From the NCBI GenBank assembly GCA_004335635.1, contig QAXH01002663.1, forward strand, positions 60-14,346: 14,287 nucleotides of DNA, read 5' to 3'. Below, piece by piece: positions 1 to 8,142 of this stretch. The first letter of the stretch is position 1. Each line of letters starts with the position of its first letter. The position numbers and the translations under genes are program-made. The notes beneath the pieces are model-generated. The model searched no databases. It saw only the letters and a program-made list of their open reading frames with translations, and had not been told where the DNA came from. The stretch is from Chloromonas sp. AAM2 (taxonomy: Eukaryota > Chlorophyta > Chlorophyceae > Chlamydomonadales > Chlamydomonadaceae).

Positions 1-207
1 ATTTATATCAGGGTAGGCCAGGGCGGTGCCCATCCCGTTCCGTGTCCTCTGACGGCTTCCCTGGTGTAAATACATATATATAGCATGAGTGATTTGTCCT
101 GAAGGCACACCCAGGAAAATAGTAAGGTGGCAAGCAGCGAGCCTGCTGGCCTTCAGCACTTGCTTGTCAGCAGTTTGCACACATCATTGCGTGCCTGCTG
201 AATGCAG

Positions 208-570
208 ATGCTGGCAGACGTGCATAAGAAGGGAGTAGGCCATGGTGACATCAGCCGCAACAACATTTGGTGGACGGTGACAAGGTATGACAACTCCACA
301 CTGCTGCTGCTTCCAGCTGCCTACTGTTGCACGAGGTAAAAACACGCAGTAGCACCCTTGGCCTGGAACGTGCTAGAGTGCTGCACGTCAACAGAGCGCT
401 TGCATACATCTAAGCGACTCCGCATGTCATGCTCATTGCATGGCCCACCCTTGTCATGCATGTGTGTCCTGTAGGCATGGCTGATCGACTTTGGCCGCGC
501 TTACACAAACCCAACCAAGGAACAGCAGCGCTCTGAACTCAGACAGCTTTGTACCATTTCTGGTCAATAA
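208..570 (+). CDS. Protein-kinase-like protein, 3' end (last two exons; gene continues off the left edge)
   Basis: Two exons are proposed: 208-276 and 475-570, with a phase-0 GT-AG intron at 277-474. Exon one follows a CAG acceptor and reads LADVHKKGVGHGDISRNN, which matches the kinase helix-E/catalytic-loop pattern LH..G..HGDI...N (His at 241-243, catalytic Asp at 247-249, Asn at 262-264). Exon two reads AWLIDFGRAY, with the metal-binding DFG at 487-495. It then runs only about 20 more residues (a Glu/Gln-rich helix, SELRQL) to a TAA at 568-570. A normal kinase C-lobe is therefore absent. A short tail is typical of compact atypical kinases such as Bud32-like, FunK1-like or lipopolysaccharide-kinase-like proteins, but I cannot assign one. 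An alternative donor at 285 would break the frame. A possible preceding exon is 1-63, open and ending phase 0 at CTG|GTGTAA, but it shows no recognisable motif. The family call rests on two short motifs in the correct order and spacing. Confidence 0.6.
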
Positions 571-778
571 TTTGTTCATGGCCGTGACTCAAGCATGAGC
601 GGTGAGCGGAGCTGGATGTGTCAAGAGCATGACCTAACAGGATGTGTTGATAACCCATTGCTTTTGCTTTGCCAGCCTGTTGGCTCCCTCTCACCTTTCA
701 CTGGCTTGCTTCTCTGTTGTTTGGCCTCTCTGCACCTGCTTTTGCGTGTTGTTTGGGACGGTAACAGGCGGTATGCGG

Positions 779-814
779 CTTGGCCCTTGCCTTGGCCCTT
801 GCCTTGGCCCGTGC
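779..814. repeat. 12-bp microsatellite-like tandem repeat, 3 copies
   Basis: The unit CTTGGCCCTTGC is perfect at 779-790 and 791-802. The third copy, at 803-814, has one substitution (CTTGGCCCGTGC). No function is apparent. Confidence 0.85.
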
Positions 815-1689
815 TTGTGTGAGCAGCATGTGTGAGCACCGCACACCACTGTGGGTGGAGCCACGACTTGTGAATGTTACTTGACTGCATTGCCACTAGT
901 ATTGGCTGGCTCCTGTGTGCATGTGTTTGCAGGCCAATCCACGTTCTGAGTGCATATCAGGTTGACCCCCGGCAATAACTGATGCTCCGCGGCTGAAAGA
1001 GAACGTTGCCACCAGCCGTCAGCACAGCCACAGTGGCAAGTGCCGCAGAGTCTTGGCACAGCTGTTGGGTACATCCAGAGCAGTGGGTGGCACTTCGTAT
1101 GGTTGCGTCTCGAAGAAAACAAGATGTTTGCCAGTTCTGGGACAGTCCTTGGGCGGCCTTGAAACCAGACTGTGTGAAGTGAGCGTCAGTCATGTGAGTC
1201 TATGCACAGTGAACGTGCTCTCGGGAGCCAACCGATTTTTCTGAACTTGTCGACGCCACTCATTTCAAAAGTGAGATCACAGCGTAGGCCAAATCATGGA
1301 ACGAGAGTAAAGTAGTCTGGAGCTGCATGGTAAAACACACACAGGCTTGTCAATTTGTTCCTAACCTTTCAGTGCTCTTTGCTTGCCAGACCTGGCCTGA
1401 TTTCTACGTTGGGCCAATTTGTTGTGGCTCTGGCGAAGTTAGGGGCTGACAAGGGTCGTTTTACAAGGAGGGAGTGCACACCATGAAGCACGTCCACGCT
1501 AGTGGACCAACCTTGTACGGCAGGAAATCGGACTTCTGCGGCAGACATTGAATCGTTCGCTACACGCATGTAGAAGGGGGAGGGTCGTATCAGCGAGGGC
1601 TGGTGAGGCCCTTGTGCTGCGGAGCGCCTTTTCAAGCGCCTCGTTACCAAAACCATGAAATCAACATCCTCTGTCATCAATCATCATTG

Positions 1690-1785
1690 AATGCATGAGA
1701 ATTGTCTGGGTTCTTCGGGAATCCTCTGCCAAACGACATCAAATGCATGGAAATTGTCTCAGTTGTTCGGAAGTCTTCGGCATGT
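1690..1785. repeat. Degenerate 52-bp direct repeat, 2 copies
   Basis: The stretch beginning AATGCATGAGAATTGTCTGG at 1690 recurs at 1742 as AATGCATGGAAATTGTCTCA. Both continue with related TTCTTCGG/TTGTTCGG and TCCTCTGCC/TCTTCGGC blocks. The copies have visibly diverged. This looks like an old local tandem duplication in non-coding DNA. Confidence 0.6.
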
Positions 1786-2227
1786 GTTTAGGGTGCATGT
1801 GTGGATGCATGAGGTGTCAAGCGACTCACGTGGGTGACTGGCCTTTGACATCTGGGATACGCATTTAATTGTCTCTGGGTTTAGAACTTTTCTCTGATGG
1901 TTTCAGCACTCAAGGAAGTAAAAGGCGTGCACAATAGAGTATGTCGCTGGAACCAGTACAATGTCCCAGAAGAAGTTTGAAGAAGTGCTCGCATTCGAAG
2001 TTTTGCCACATTACAGTTCCCGTCCTTTGGCTGCGCGATGTTATAAAGTGGTCTATTTCAACAGCGTTTGGGATGAAACCTCAATCGCCCTTTCCAACGC
2101 ACCTTTCAAAAGTGCGACAAAAGTGCGACTGCGCTGCGACCCAGCTTGCTATGGCGGCCTCCATGGCATTCCCATGCAAAGTGTACCATGCATGCAAGGC
2201 CTTGCCAGCAATCCCGTACAGCTCATG

Positions 2228-2497
2228 CCCCCCTTCGTTTGTATGGACGAGCATCCCAGACTCAAGCTGTCAGATGAGAACAGATGGCTTCACCCCGGCG
2301 GCGTATTGGCAGTCATCTGCATTTTGGATCAGCTCCAGGATACTGTTGAGATGCGAGCGATACAAGTCCTTGGAGAGGAACTGTGTAGCGCGCTGAAGGG
2401 CCTCGACCGATTTAGAGTTGTCTTTGGAGGACACCTCCGAGTCGTCGTCAAACCACCAATCAGACCTGACTTTTCTGATGTGTTCCTTCGGTCCCAT
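2228..2497 (-). pseudogene. NO VEIN/sacsin-like GHKL ATPase, N-terminal fragment with an in-frame TGA
   Basis: Reading the minus strand from the ATG at 2497 gives 75 codons. They include an N-terminal HIRKVR block, a helix ALQRATQFLSKDLY and the motif ILELIQNADD. In the NOV/sacsin branch of the GHKL (HSP90-like) ATPases, L.ELIQNADD is the nucleotide-binding helix with the catalytic Glu and Asn, and it normally sits about 50-100 residues from the N-terminus, as here. A TGA at 2270-2272 follows KPSVLI. The same frame then resumes with QLESGMLVHTNEGG, which fits the next strand and the conserved NE.GF turn of the family. After that I lose the similarity. The family normally runs well over 1,000 residues, and only about 1.7 kb separates this point from the neighbouring gene end at 570. 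A degraded or truncated copy is therefore most likely. The frame is open upstream of the ATG back to 2653, so an earlier start is possible. A mini-intron over the TGA cannot be excluded. Confidence 0.62.
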
Positions 2498-2670
2498 GCT
2501 GGCAGTGCTGTGAGGCTCAGTCTGGTTCCGAGATGCGCATAGGCGACCAATAGGTACGGCAAGAAACGACCAAGGACTGTTTTGGACAACCCGTACGGCG
2601 GCTGCCGACCTTTGTATCAGCGGAGGAAGCCAGGTTGCAGAATCAAAATCATAAGTTCATGCATGCGTCG

Positions 2671-2767
2671 GTAAGTGCAGAAGCGCAGTCTTTGCTATCT
2701 GCGCGGGGAATTTTCATGTTGTACATCGTATTAGCAATGGCAATCGTGCTTGTTTCGGTGATTGCAG
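2671..2767 (+). other. Probable intron in the 5' leader of the KY-domain gene
   Basis: The segment starts with a consensus donor (GTCG|GTAAGTG) and ends with a pyrimidine-rich acceptor (TTTCGGTGATTGCAG|G). Its 97-bp length is reasonable. Spliced out, it would lie in the 5' untranslated leader of the gene starting at 2829. The flanking exon at 2554-2670 is open in one frame that continues in phase into 2768-2941, so this intron might instead belong to coding sequence (see findings). Confidence 0.45.
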
Positions 2768-2828
2768 GCCCACCAAAAGGCTACCGAACAGCATGCGACA
2801 GGGCTCAACGTAGTCGCGCAGCAGCTTC

Positions 2829-5598
2829 ATGGGCAACAGCCAAAGCCAAAGCCACCAGGAGAAATCGTGGCTGAATTTGCATGCAGTGGTACCATCCTTA
2901 CCCTTGCTGGACGATACCGACCTGCAGCAATATCAATCTGACGCGTCATCTGCACACCTGCAAAACACAAGCCGCTTGCAGGCAGCATGGCTGCTAGCAG
3001 CCAGTGCTGACGTAGTTGTACCTAACCGCCTCTGGCAACCACACTGCACGCCGCAGCAGCGTTCAATTGCGGGTTCTGCGCCAGCAGCGTTCTACCATGT
3101 CTCACAGTGCTCTGCAGAAGAGGCTCGGCAGCGACTCGCAGCGCACGCAGTTGATAAAGTCAAGCCAGTCACGGTGCCAGCAGCCCCGTCAGCAGTAGAA
3201 AGCCGTCAAGGGCCATGGCAGCAGCAGCAGCAATGGCAGCAGCAGCAATGGCAGCAGCAGCAGCAGCAATGGCAGCAGCAGCAGCAGCAATCGCAGCAGC
3301 AGCAATGGCAGCAGCAATGGCAGCAGCAGCAGCAGCAGCAATGGCAGCAGCAGCAATGGCAGCAGCAGCAATGGCAGCAGCAGCAGCAATGGCAGCAGCA
3401 GCAGCAGCAGCACTTGCAGCTTTCTTGGCCTGCTTTTACCCAGTTGGATGCACCTGTGGCTGTACCAGTGCATCCAGCTGCACATCTCCAGCAAACTTCC
3501 TATGCAGTGAATAGAACATGGGTCAATTCGTTGTATGAGCCGGTAGTCAGGATGCCGCCTAGTCCACCAGCACCTCAGCAAGCGCCCCGCCCCGCCGAGC
3601 CAGCATATGTCAAGCCCAAACCGCAACCAGTGCAGCCAGCCACAAGGCCCACAACCAGATCCATTCAGTCGGAACCTGTCAAGCCAAAAGTGCAACCAGT
3701 GCAGCCAGCCACAAGGCCCACACCACAACTCATCAAGTCAAGACCTGCCAAGCCAAAAGCGCAACCCAAACCCGCACCAAAACCCGCAAAGCTTGCACCT
3801 GCTAAGCCTGAATGGCAATCAGTGCTGCCAGGCACAAGGCCCACGCCACAACCCGCCAAGCCAGCATCTGCCAAGTCCACGCCTCGACCAGTGCAGCCAG
3901 CCACAAGGGCCTCACCAAAACCCGCTCCTGCTAAGCCTGAATGGCACCCAGTGCAGCCAGACGCAAGGCCAACAGCAGAGCCCGTCAAGCCAGCACTTGC
4001 CAAGCCCACGTCCCAGCCAGAGCAGCCAGCCACGAGGCCAACAGCAAAGCCCACGTCCCAGCCAGAGCAGCCAGCCATGAGGCAAACAGCAGAGCCCGTC
4101 AAGCCAGCACCTGCTACGCCCGCGTCCCAGTTAGAGCAGCCAGCCACGAGGCCAACAGCAGAGCCCGTCAAGCCAGAACCTACTACGCCCGCGTCCCAGT
4201 TAGAGCAGCCAGACGCAAGGCCAACAGCAGAGCCCGTCAAGCCAGCACCTGCCAAGCCCACACCTCAACCAGTGCAGCCAGACACGGGACCAATAACAGC
4301 ATCAAAAGTCAAGCCGGTCGCCGAAGTACCAGAGCAACCCAAGGTATGCATATACGGACGAGGTATACGGGACACACAGAGTAGGTGAAAGGCCATTTTG
4401 AGAGAGCATACACTTTGCGTAACAGTAAGTAATCCTCTCAGCAACATGGCATTAGCAGCGTAAGCACCAGGCACAATGCACTCAGCCAGACATCAATGCT
4501 GAGAATAAATCCGGTGTTTGTACGCAGGCGTTCACAGCTCCTGGCAAGGCTCCCAGAGCCTATGCAGTTGGCTGCTGTAGCGATGAGCGGTACGCAGAGC
4601 TGGATCAGCATGCTCTGGAGTGCCCACACGCAGTCACAAGCAGTATACCTTCACTCGTCCGCCATCTAGTCAGCGTAGCCCGTAACACAGAGGAGCGCGT
4701 GCGTGTTATGCACCGCTGGGTGTGTGCCAACATCGCTTACAACACGCAGGGCTACTGTTCCGGCAACTATGGCGATGGCAGCGCTGAGGGTGTGCTAAGG
4801 AGCCGCATGGGGGTGTGCAGTGGATACGCTACGCTTGTTTTGGCCATGTGCAAGGAGGCGGGAGTTGAGTGTATCAAATGCAGCGGCTGGTGCAAGGGAG
4901 CAGGCTGGATCGGCATAGCAAACATGCCAGGGCAGAGCGATCATGCGTGGAATGCAGTGAAACTGGGTCAGGGTGTAGCTACTGGTTGGGCTCTGTTGGA
5001 CAGTACGTGGGCTGCCGGGCATTTGAATGAGACATCCTTTCAACGCGAATACAACGATGCTTACTTCCTGACGCGCCCTGACATCATGATTGCCGACCAC
5101 CTGTCGGAGCAGTCGCAGTGGGCGCTGCTGCACTCGCCAACCCCAAGCTGGTTGGAGTTTCGTGACAGCTTGGCGTCCAAGGCGTCCGCAGGCTGGCTGC
5201 CAGTATCGCACAAGCACTGCACCAATGTCAACGTGACCGCAGGGGCCCCTGCCGGACATTACATCACATTGGAGTTTGAGACCCACATGCCAAGGGTTAG
5301 TGTCAGAGAGTACAGCCTTGTGAACCTGTCTACAAGAGTGAGCTCGGGTGTGAACACATACAGAATGATGCGCGATTCAGACGGCCAGCTGAGAGAAGAA
5401 TTCACAGATGTGCAGTTTGGACCAGACAAGACAAGGATGATGCTCAAAGTGAAGCTACAGGCCGCTGCAACAACGAGTGGGTTGCAAACCACATTCAAGC
5501 TGACGATCAAGTTTGGGAGATGTCCAGTAGAGGATTTGGAGTGTTCAACGTATATTCCAAGCACTCTTGAGTATGACATTTGTACCACAGTGAAATGA
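2829..5598 (+). CDS. Kyphoscoliosis (KY)/transglutaminase-like domain protein with Trp-Gln and Pro-rich repeat regions
   Basis: Two exons, 2829-4343 and 4528-5598, flank a phase-0 intron (donor CCCAAG|GTATGC, acceptor TACGCAG|GCG) and give 861 residues. The start is the first ATG after an in-frame TAG at 2811. Residues 1-6 are MGNSQS, with Gly2 and Ser6 as in N-myristoylation sites. Residues 130-194 are a Gln tract punctuated by Trp, and about 258-505 are Pro/Lys/Gln-rich imperfect repeats. The C-terminal exon holds a transglutaminase-like papain-fold domain: MHRWVCANIAYNT, then the nucleophile in GVCSGYA (Cys602, codon 4816-4818), DHAWNAV (His644) and LLDSTW (Asp663). After that come YFLTRPD and SQWALL, seen in KY proteins between the peptidase and Ig-like modules, and a beta-rich tail to the TGA. 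The complete triad implies a potential Cys peptidase or transglutaminase-type fold. KY and Cyk3 relatives act at the cytoskeleton, so a role there is only inference. No TGTAA signal was found shortly downstream; ATTAAA occurs at 5605. Confidence 0.88.
3216..3410 (+). repeat. CAG/CAATGG repeat encoding a Trp-punctuated polyglutamine tract
   Basis: Sixty-five codons consist of Gln runs of 3-7 residues, each introduced by Trp (10 times) or once by Ser (TCG, one base from TGG). At the DNA level each junction is CAATGG: the last Gln codon before each Trp is CAA, while the others are CAG. The array is therefore a (CAG)n tract regularly interrupted by CAATGG, the longest pure run being six CAG. The other plus frames give poly-Ala/Met and the minus strand gives poly-Leu; both are shadows. 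Confidence 0.95.
3603..4325 (+). repeat. Pro/Lys/Gln-rich imperfect repeats within the KY-domain gene
   Basis: The encoded sequence repeats variants of PVKPAPAKPTPQPVQPATRP about ten times. The clearest units, from 4088 to about 4290, are 69 bp (23 residues), each starting AEPVKP. Units differ by substitutions and by deletion of half-units, for example near 4040-4070. It should form an extended polyproline-II-like linker between the Gln-rich region and the enzyme-like domain. Confidence 0.85.
4344..4527 (+). other. Intron of the KY-domain gene
   Basis: The donor is AAG|GTATGC and the acceptor ACGCAG|GCG; both boundaries are phase 0. Reading through the donor meets a TGA at 4386. The downstream frame has a TAG at 4453, so splicing is needed to join the two long open frames. 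The exon-two side of the junction (AFTAPGKAPRAYAVG) leads without interruption into the enzyme-like domain. Confidence 0.85.
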
Positions 5599-6397
5599 GG
5601 ACCATTAAAATTGATGGGCAGCCTGAGGTCATGTGCCTCCCAGCTGCTTCGGCAGCCTGACATGCGGGCTTCCAGCCTATCCTGATCATCCTATCCACGA
5701 CCATGTCTTGACTTCTCATGCCCCACGACGCATGGGCTCTTTTCATTGCCCACATGACTCTCTTGACTTTCCTGTCTGCTCTGGCTGCTTTGTCCCTACC
5801 ATTAGCAATAGTCTGATCTGTCTCTCCTCGCGCTTTTGCTTTACCTCTTGCTCAGAGTTGTTGACACTCACAGGACGGTATGCAAGCTCGTCTGGTGCAT
5901 GGTTGCGTGTGGGGGTGCATGTGGGCATCCCCTGATGCAATTTCTATGCTTAGTGAAGATCATGTCATTGCATTAGGTCAGGCGCATGACACTGTGTTGA
6001 TGCAACACTAGGGTTGATTAGGAAAGACATGCACGGGCTGATAAGGAAATACTGGAGGGTGTGCATGGGCTCCAAATCCCAGGGTCTGCACTGATGAGAG
6101 GTCCAGCACACTGCTTTCTGAAGGCCGCTGGCTTCATCCATACAGAAGCTGTTTTAATCCCAGTTCAATTCTTTGACTTATGCCCAGTGCGGTTGTTCCA
6201 GGCCCAAAGCATACAATTGTTTTGTGACTGGAGTGTGGGATTGAGCTCACAAAGGTTGTCATTCGGACAGTGTGGAGTTGAGCTCACAGATATGCCTCAT
6301 GACGCCCACCAATGGCTGCGTGAATTGCATTTCTTTGACCGAAGTGCGATGCATTGCGGTTGTTGTCATCTCATTTTCATGATGTGCACGTGTGTGT

Positions 6398-6558
6398 GCA
6401 TGGGTGCTTGGTGTCAAGGTGCATGGGTGCTTGGTGTCAAGGTGCATGGGTGCTTGGTTTCAAGGTGCATGGGTGCTTGGTGTCAAGGTGCATGGGTGCT
6501 TGGTTTCAAGGTGCATGGGTGCTTGGTGTCAAGGTGCATGGGTGCTTGGTGTCAAGGT
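6398..6558. repeat. Minisatellite: seven tandem copies of a 23-bp unit
   Basis: The unit begins GCATGGGTGCTTGG and ends TCAAGGT. Copies start at 6398, 6421, 6444, 6467, 6490, 6513 and 6536, with exact 23-bp spacing. The only variation is G or T in the GTGTC/GTTTC position, in the order G,G,T,G,T,G,G. The near-perfect identity indicates recent expansion. Because 23 is not a multiple of three and the unit has no stop, all three plus frames stay open through it, producing artificial open frames. Confidence 0.97.
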
Positions 6559-6987
6559 GCATCAAGCTACTCTGATCTTCTTTTGAATGTGGGATAAGGG
6601 TAAACAAGAGCGTACCCGCATTGAGGGAGGTGCAAAGTGTTATTGATACTGCACACAGTTACACACTTAGTTTTGCTGGTCAAATGTTATGTTCTTATGT
6701 GAATGCCACTGGGAGAAGCCGGAATGCTAAGATGTATCGTTGATCGTAAGTGGACAAGCCAGATGCAAAGAGTGTACAGGTCTTCCATGCTACGCGTGCC
6801 ACACTGCATGGCAGCACTGCATACAGAATGCTAGCAATGTCCTGATAACTAAGTGCACAAAAACAGGTTACCCAGAAAGAGGCAAAGGCCGGACCTGTCC
6901 TCCAGAGGCAGATCCAATATGGGTCCACTTGTATCAGTTGCAGTGTTCAGATACATCCATACACCAGATACTATATTCGCACCACTC

Positions 6988-7215
6988 GTACTAAACATGC
7001 CAACAAGCAGCATTCAGCAGACAGCTCTCCACCTGTGGGCTGACAAGCTTTGCTGCATTGCATCAGGCCGTGGCTTATCTGAATGTATCTGAACGCTGCA
7101 CTGAGAAGTACTAAACATGCCAACAAGCATTCAGCAGACAGCTCTCCACCTGTGGGCTGACAAGCTTTGCTGCATTGCATCAGGCCGTGGCTTATCTGAA
7201 CGTTGCACTGAGAAG
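6988..7215. repeat. Tandem duplication, about 120 + 107 bp
   Basis: The segment beginning GTACTAAACATGCCAACAAG at 6988 is repeated at 7108. Copy one (120 bp) contains two insertions relative to copy two: CAG near 7008, and a 10-bp block near 7083-7092 that repeats the adjoining ATCTGAA. One C/T substitution lies near the end. Otherwise the copies are identical, so the duplication is young. It lies about 115 bp beyond the stop codon of the minus-strand gene and may be in its 3' untranslated region. Confidence 0.93.
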
Positions 7216-7329
7216 TCTGAGTTCCATGTAGAGGAAAATTGCCTTGAATCAGATTACGTGAAACACACCAGGCTGCTGCAGCTGTGGCTGAGGCGCACTA
7301 GGAATGATGACCTGAAACCTATGTCAGCG

Positions 7330-8142
7330 CTAAACAAACCCTAGACTCTTCTGCAGGTCTCGAGCGGTGTTGGCAGATCTGCTCCACCAGCGCACTGCTC
7401 TCTGCAACCGCCGCACATGTGCCCGCTTCCCCACCACAGGCTGTGCAACTGGTCGCCCTGGCTGCCCTGCTTGGCCCTTGTTCCGAGCTGTGCCCACGTG
7501 ACGTTTGCCTAGAGAACACCAGCGACTTCGCCTGCCCTTAGTGCGACGCAATGCCCCCAGCCGTTTGAGAGCCTGCGAATGACATGTCAAATAATGTCGA
7601 TGCAAAGCGAATTTCAGTAAGGACACGCAATCAAAAGGCACTACAAAGTCAAGCAAAACAGTCTGGCAACAAGGCAGACGGTCGCTGCTGTTCAAAGGGT
7701 GTGTGATGGATGTTGTTGAAGTGAGTAGTGCTTGCCACGAAGGAAAGTGAGTCCAGTAAGGCAAGCAAAGCAGAGTAAGCATCAAGTCAAGTTATGTACG
7801 CGTTTTGTGACACTCCAAGCAACGCAGGTCAGCAACAATGCAAAGGTGGTGCATGCTGATACAAATGCTTACAATGCTTCAAATGCAAAAATTGCGATGG
7901 TAGTTAAAATGCATGACGCTGTTGCAGTGTGCAGATGCACGTGCTTGTGCTTTGCTCCATACCTGCCTACTGGAGTAAATGAAGGCCGCTGTGAAGGTCT
8001 GCACGAGCCCTGACATGCGAATGGCCTGAGCCTGGCTGGCCTGAAGCTCCTCCTGCACCACACCAACGAAGTAGACACAACCACTTATTCTCAAACGGAC
8101 ACGAAACCCATCTTCAGAATAGTGACGATCAAACCAGCCAAG
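7330..8142 (-). CDS. Two terminal exons of the minus-strand gene, or of a separate small gene
   Basis: The upstream exon is open from 8142 and ends at the donor CAG|GTATGG (7963). It encodes GFRVRLRISGCVYFVGVV, a Gln/Ala helix (EELQASQAQAIRMSGLVQ) and FTAAFIYSS. A phase-0 intron (7573-7962) joins it to an exon of 80 residues rich in Arg and Lys (ALKRLGALRRTKGRRSRW at its start), which stops at a TAG at 7330-7332. The only AG that could begin the first of these exons downstream of the TGA at 8143-8145 is the CTGAAG before 8111. That requires a preceding phase-1 exon, whereas the neighbouring exon at 8385-8525 ends in phase 0. A small exon may be missed, the upstream donor may be wrong, or this may be a different gene or a copy with a frameshift. 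No family was recognised. Confidence 0.5.

Larger units (their letters stand above)
571..1960. other. Gene-poor stretch with no defensible coding region
   Basis: Only short open frames (under about 105 codons) occur on either strand, without recognisable motifs. One possible minus-strand exon lies around 1510-1670 (it reads as NEALEKALRSTR and onward in one frame, while a different frame is open over 1369-1680), but no partner exons or family match support it. Small direct repeats occur at 779-814 (three copies of a 12-bp unit beginning CTTGGCCC) and at 1690-1785. Confidence 0.5.
5599..7329. other. Intergenic region between convergent genes, with repeats but no convincing gene
   Basis: This lies between the 3' end of the plus-strand KY gene and the 3' end of the minus-strand gene, so both 3' untranslated regions should fall here. 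Open frames are under 180 codons and look like noise; the longest, at 6061-6597, is prolonged by the 23-bp minisatellite. No RNA gene was recognised. A TGTAA word, the polyadenylation signal of many volvocine algae, occurs on the minus strand at 6663-6659, but it is far from the stop codon. Confidence 0.55.

Noticed and set aside
621..1193. Several minus-strand open frames of 78-91 codons
   Set aside because: They overlap one another, lack motifs and have no partner exons with matching phases.
2060..2110. GKGD-stop-GF reading on the minus strand, tempting as the NOV family's GEKGIGF motif
   Set aside because: It needs a stop codon inside the motif and the spacing from the preceding NE motif is too long; the flanking residues do not match.
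2635..2874. Plus-strand open frame with a hydrophobic stretch resembling a membrane helix
   Set aside because: The hydrophobic part lies in the pyrimidine-rich 3' half of a GTAAGT...TGCAG intron.
3215..3514. Plus-strand poly-Ala/Met open frame
   Set aside because: A frame-shifted reading of the Trp/Gln repeat; the Gln frame is the one continuing in phase into the enzyme domain.
3189..3728. 179-codon minus-strand open frame with a poly-Leu run
   Set aside because: It is the antisense shadow of the CAG-rich exon; the Leu run is simply CTG repeats.
6061..6597. 178-codon plus-strand open frame
   Set aside because: Its length comes from the stop-free 23-bp minisatellite; the non-repeat part shows no motif, and two other frames are open over the repeat as well.
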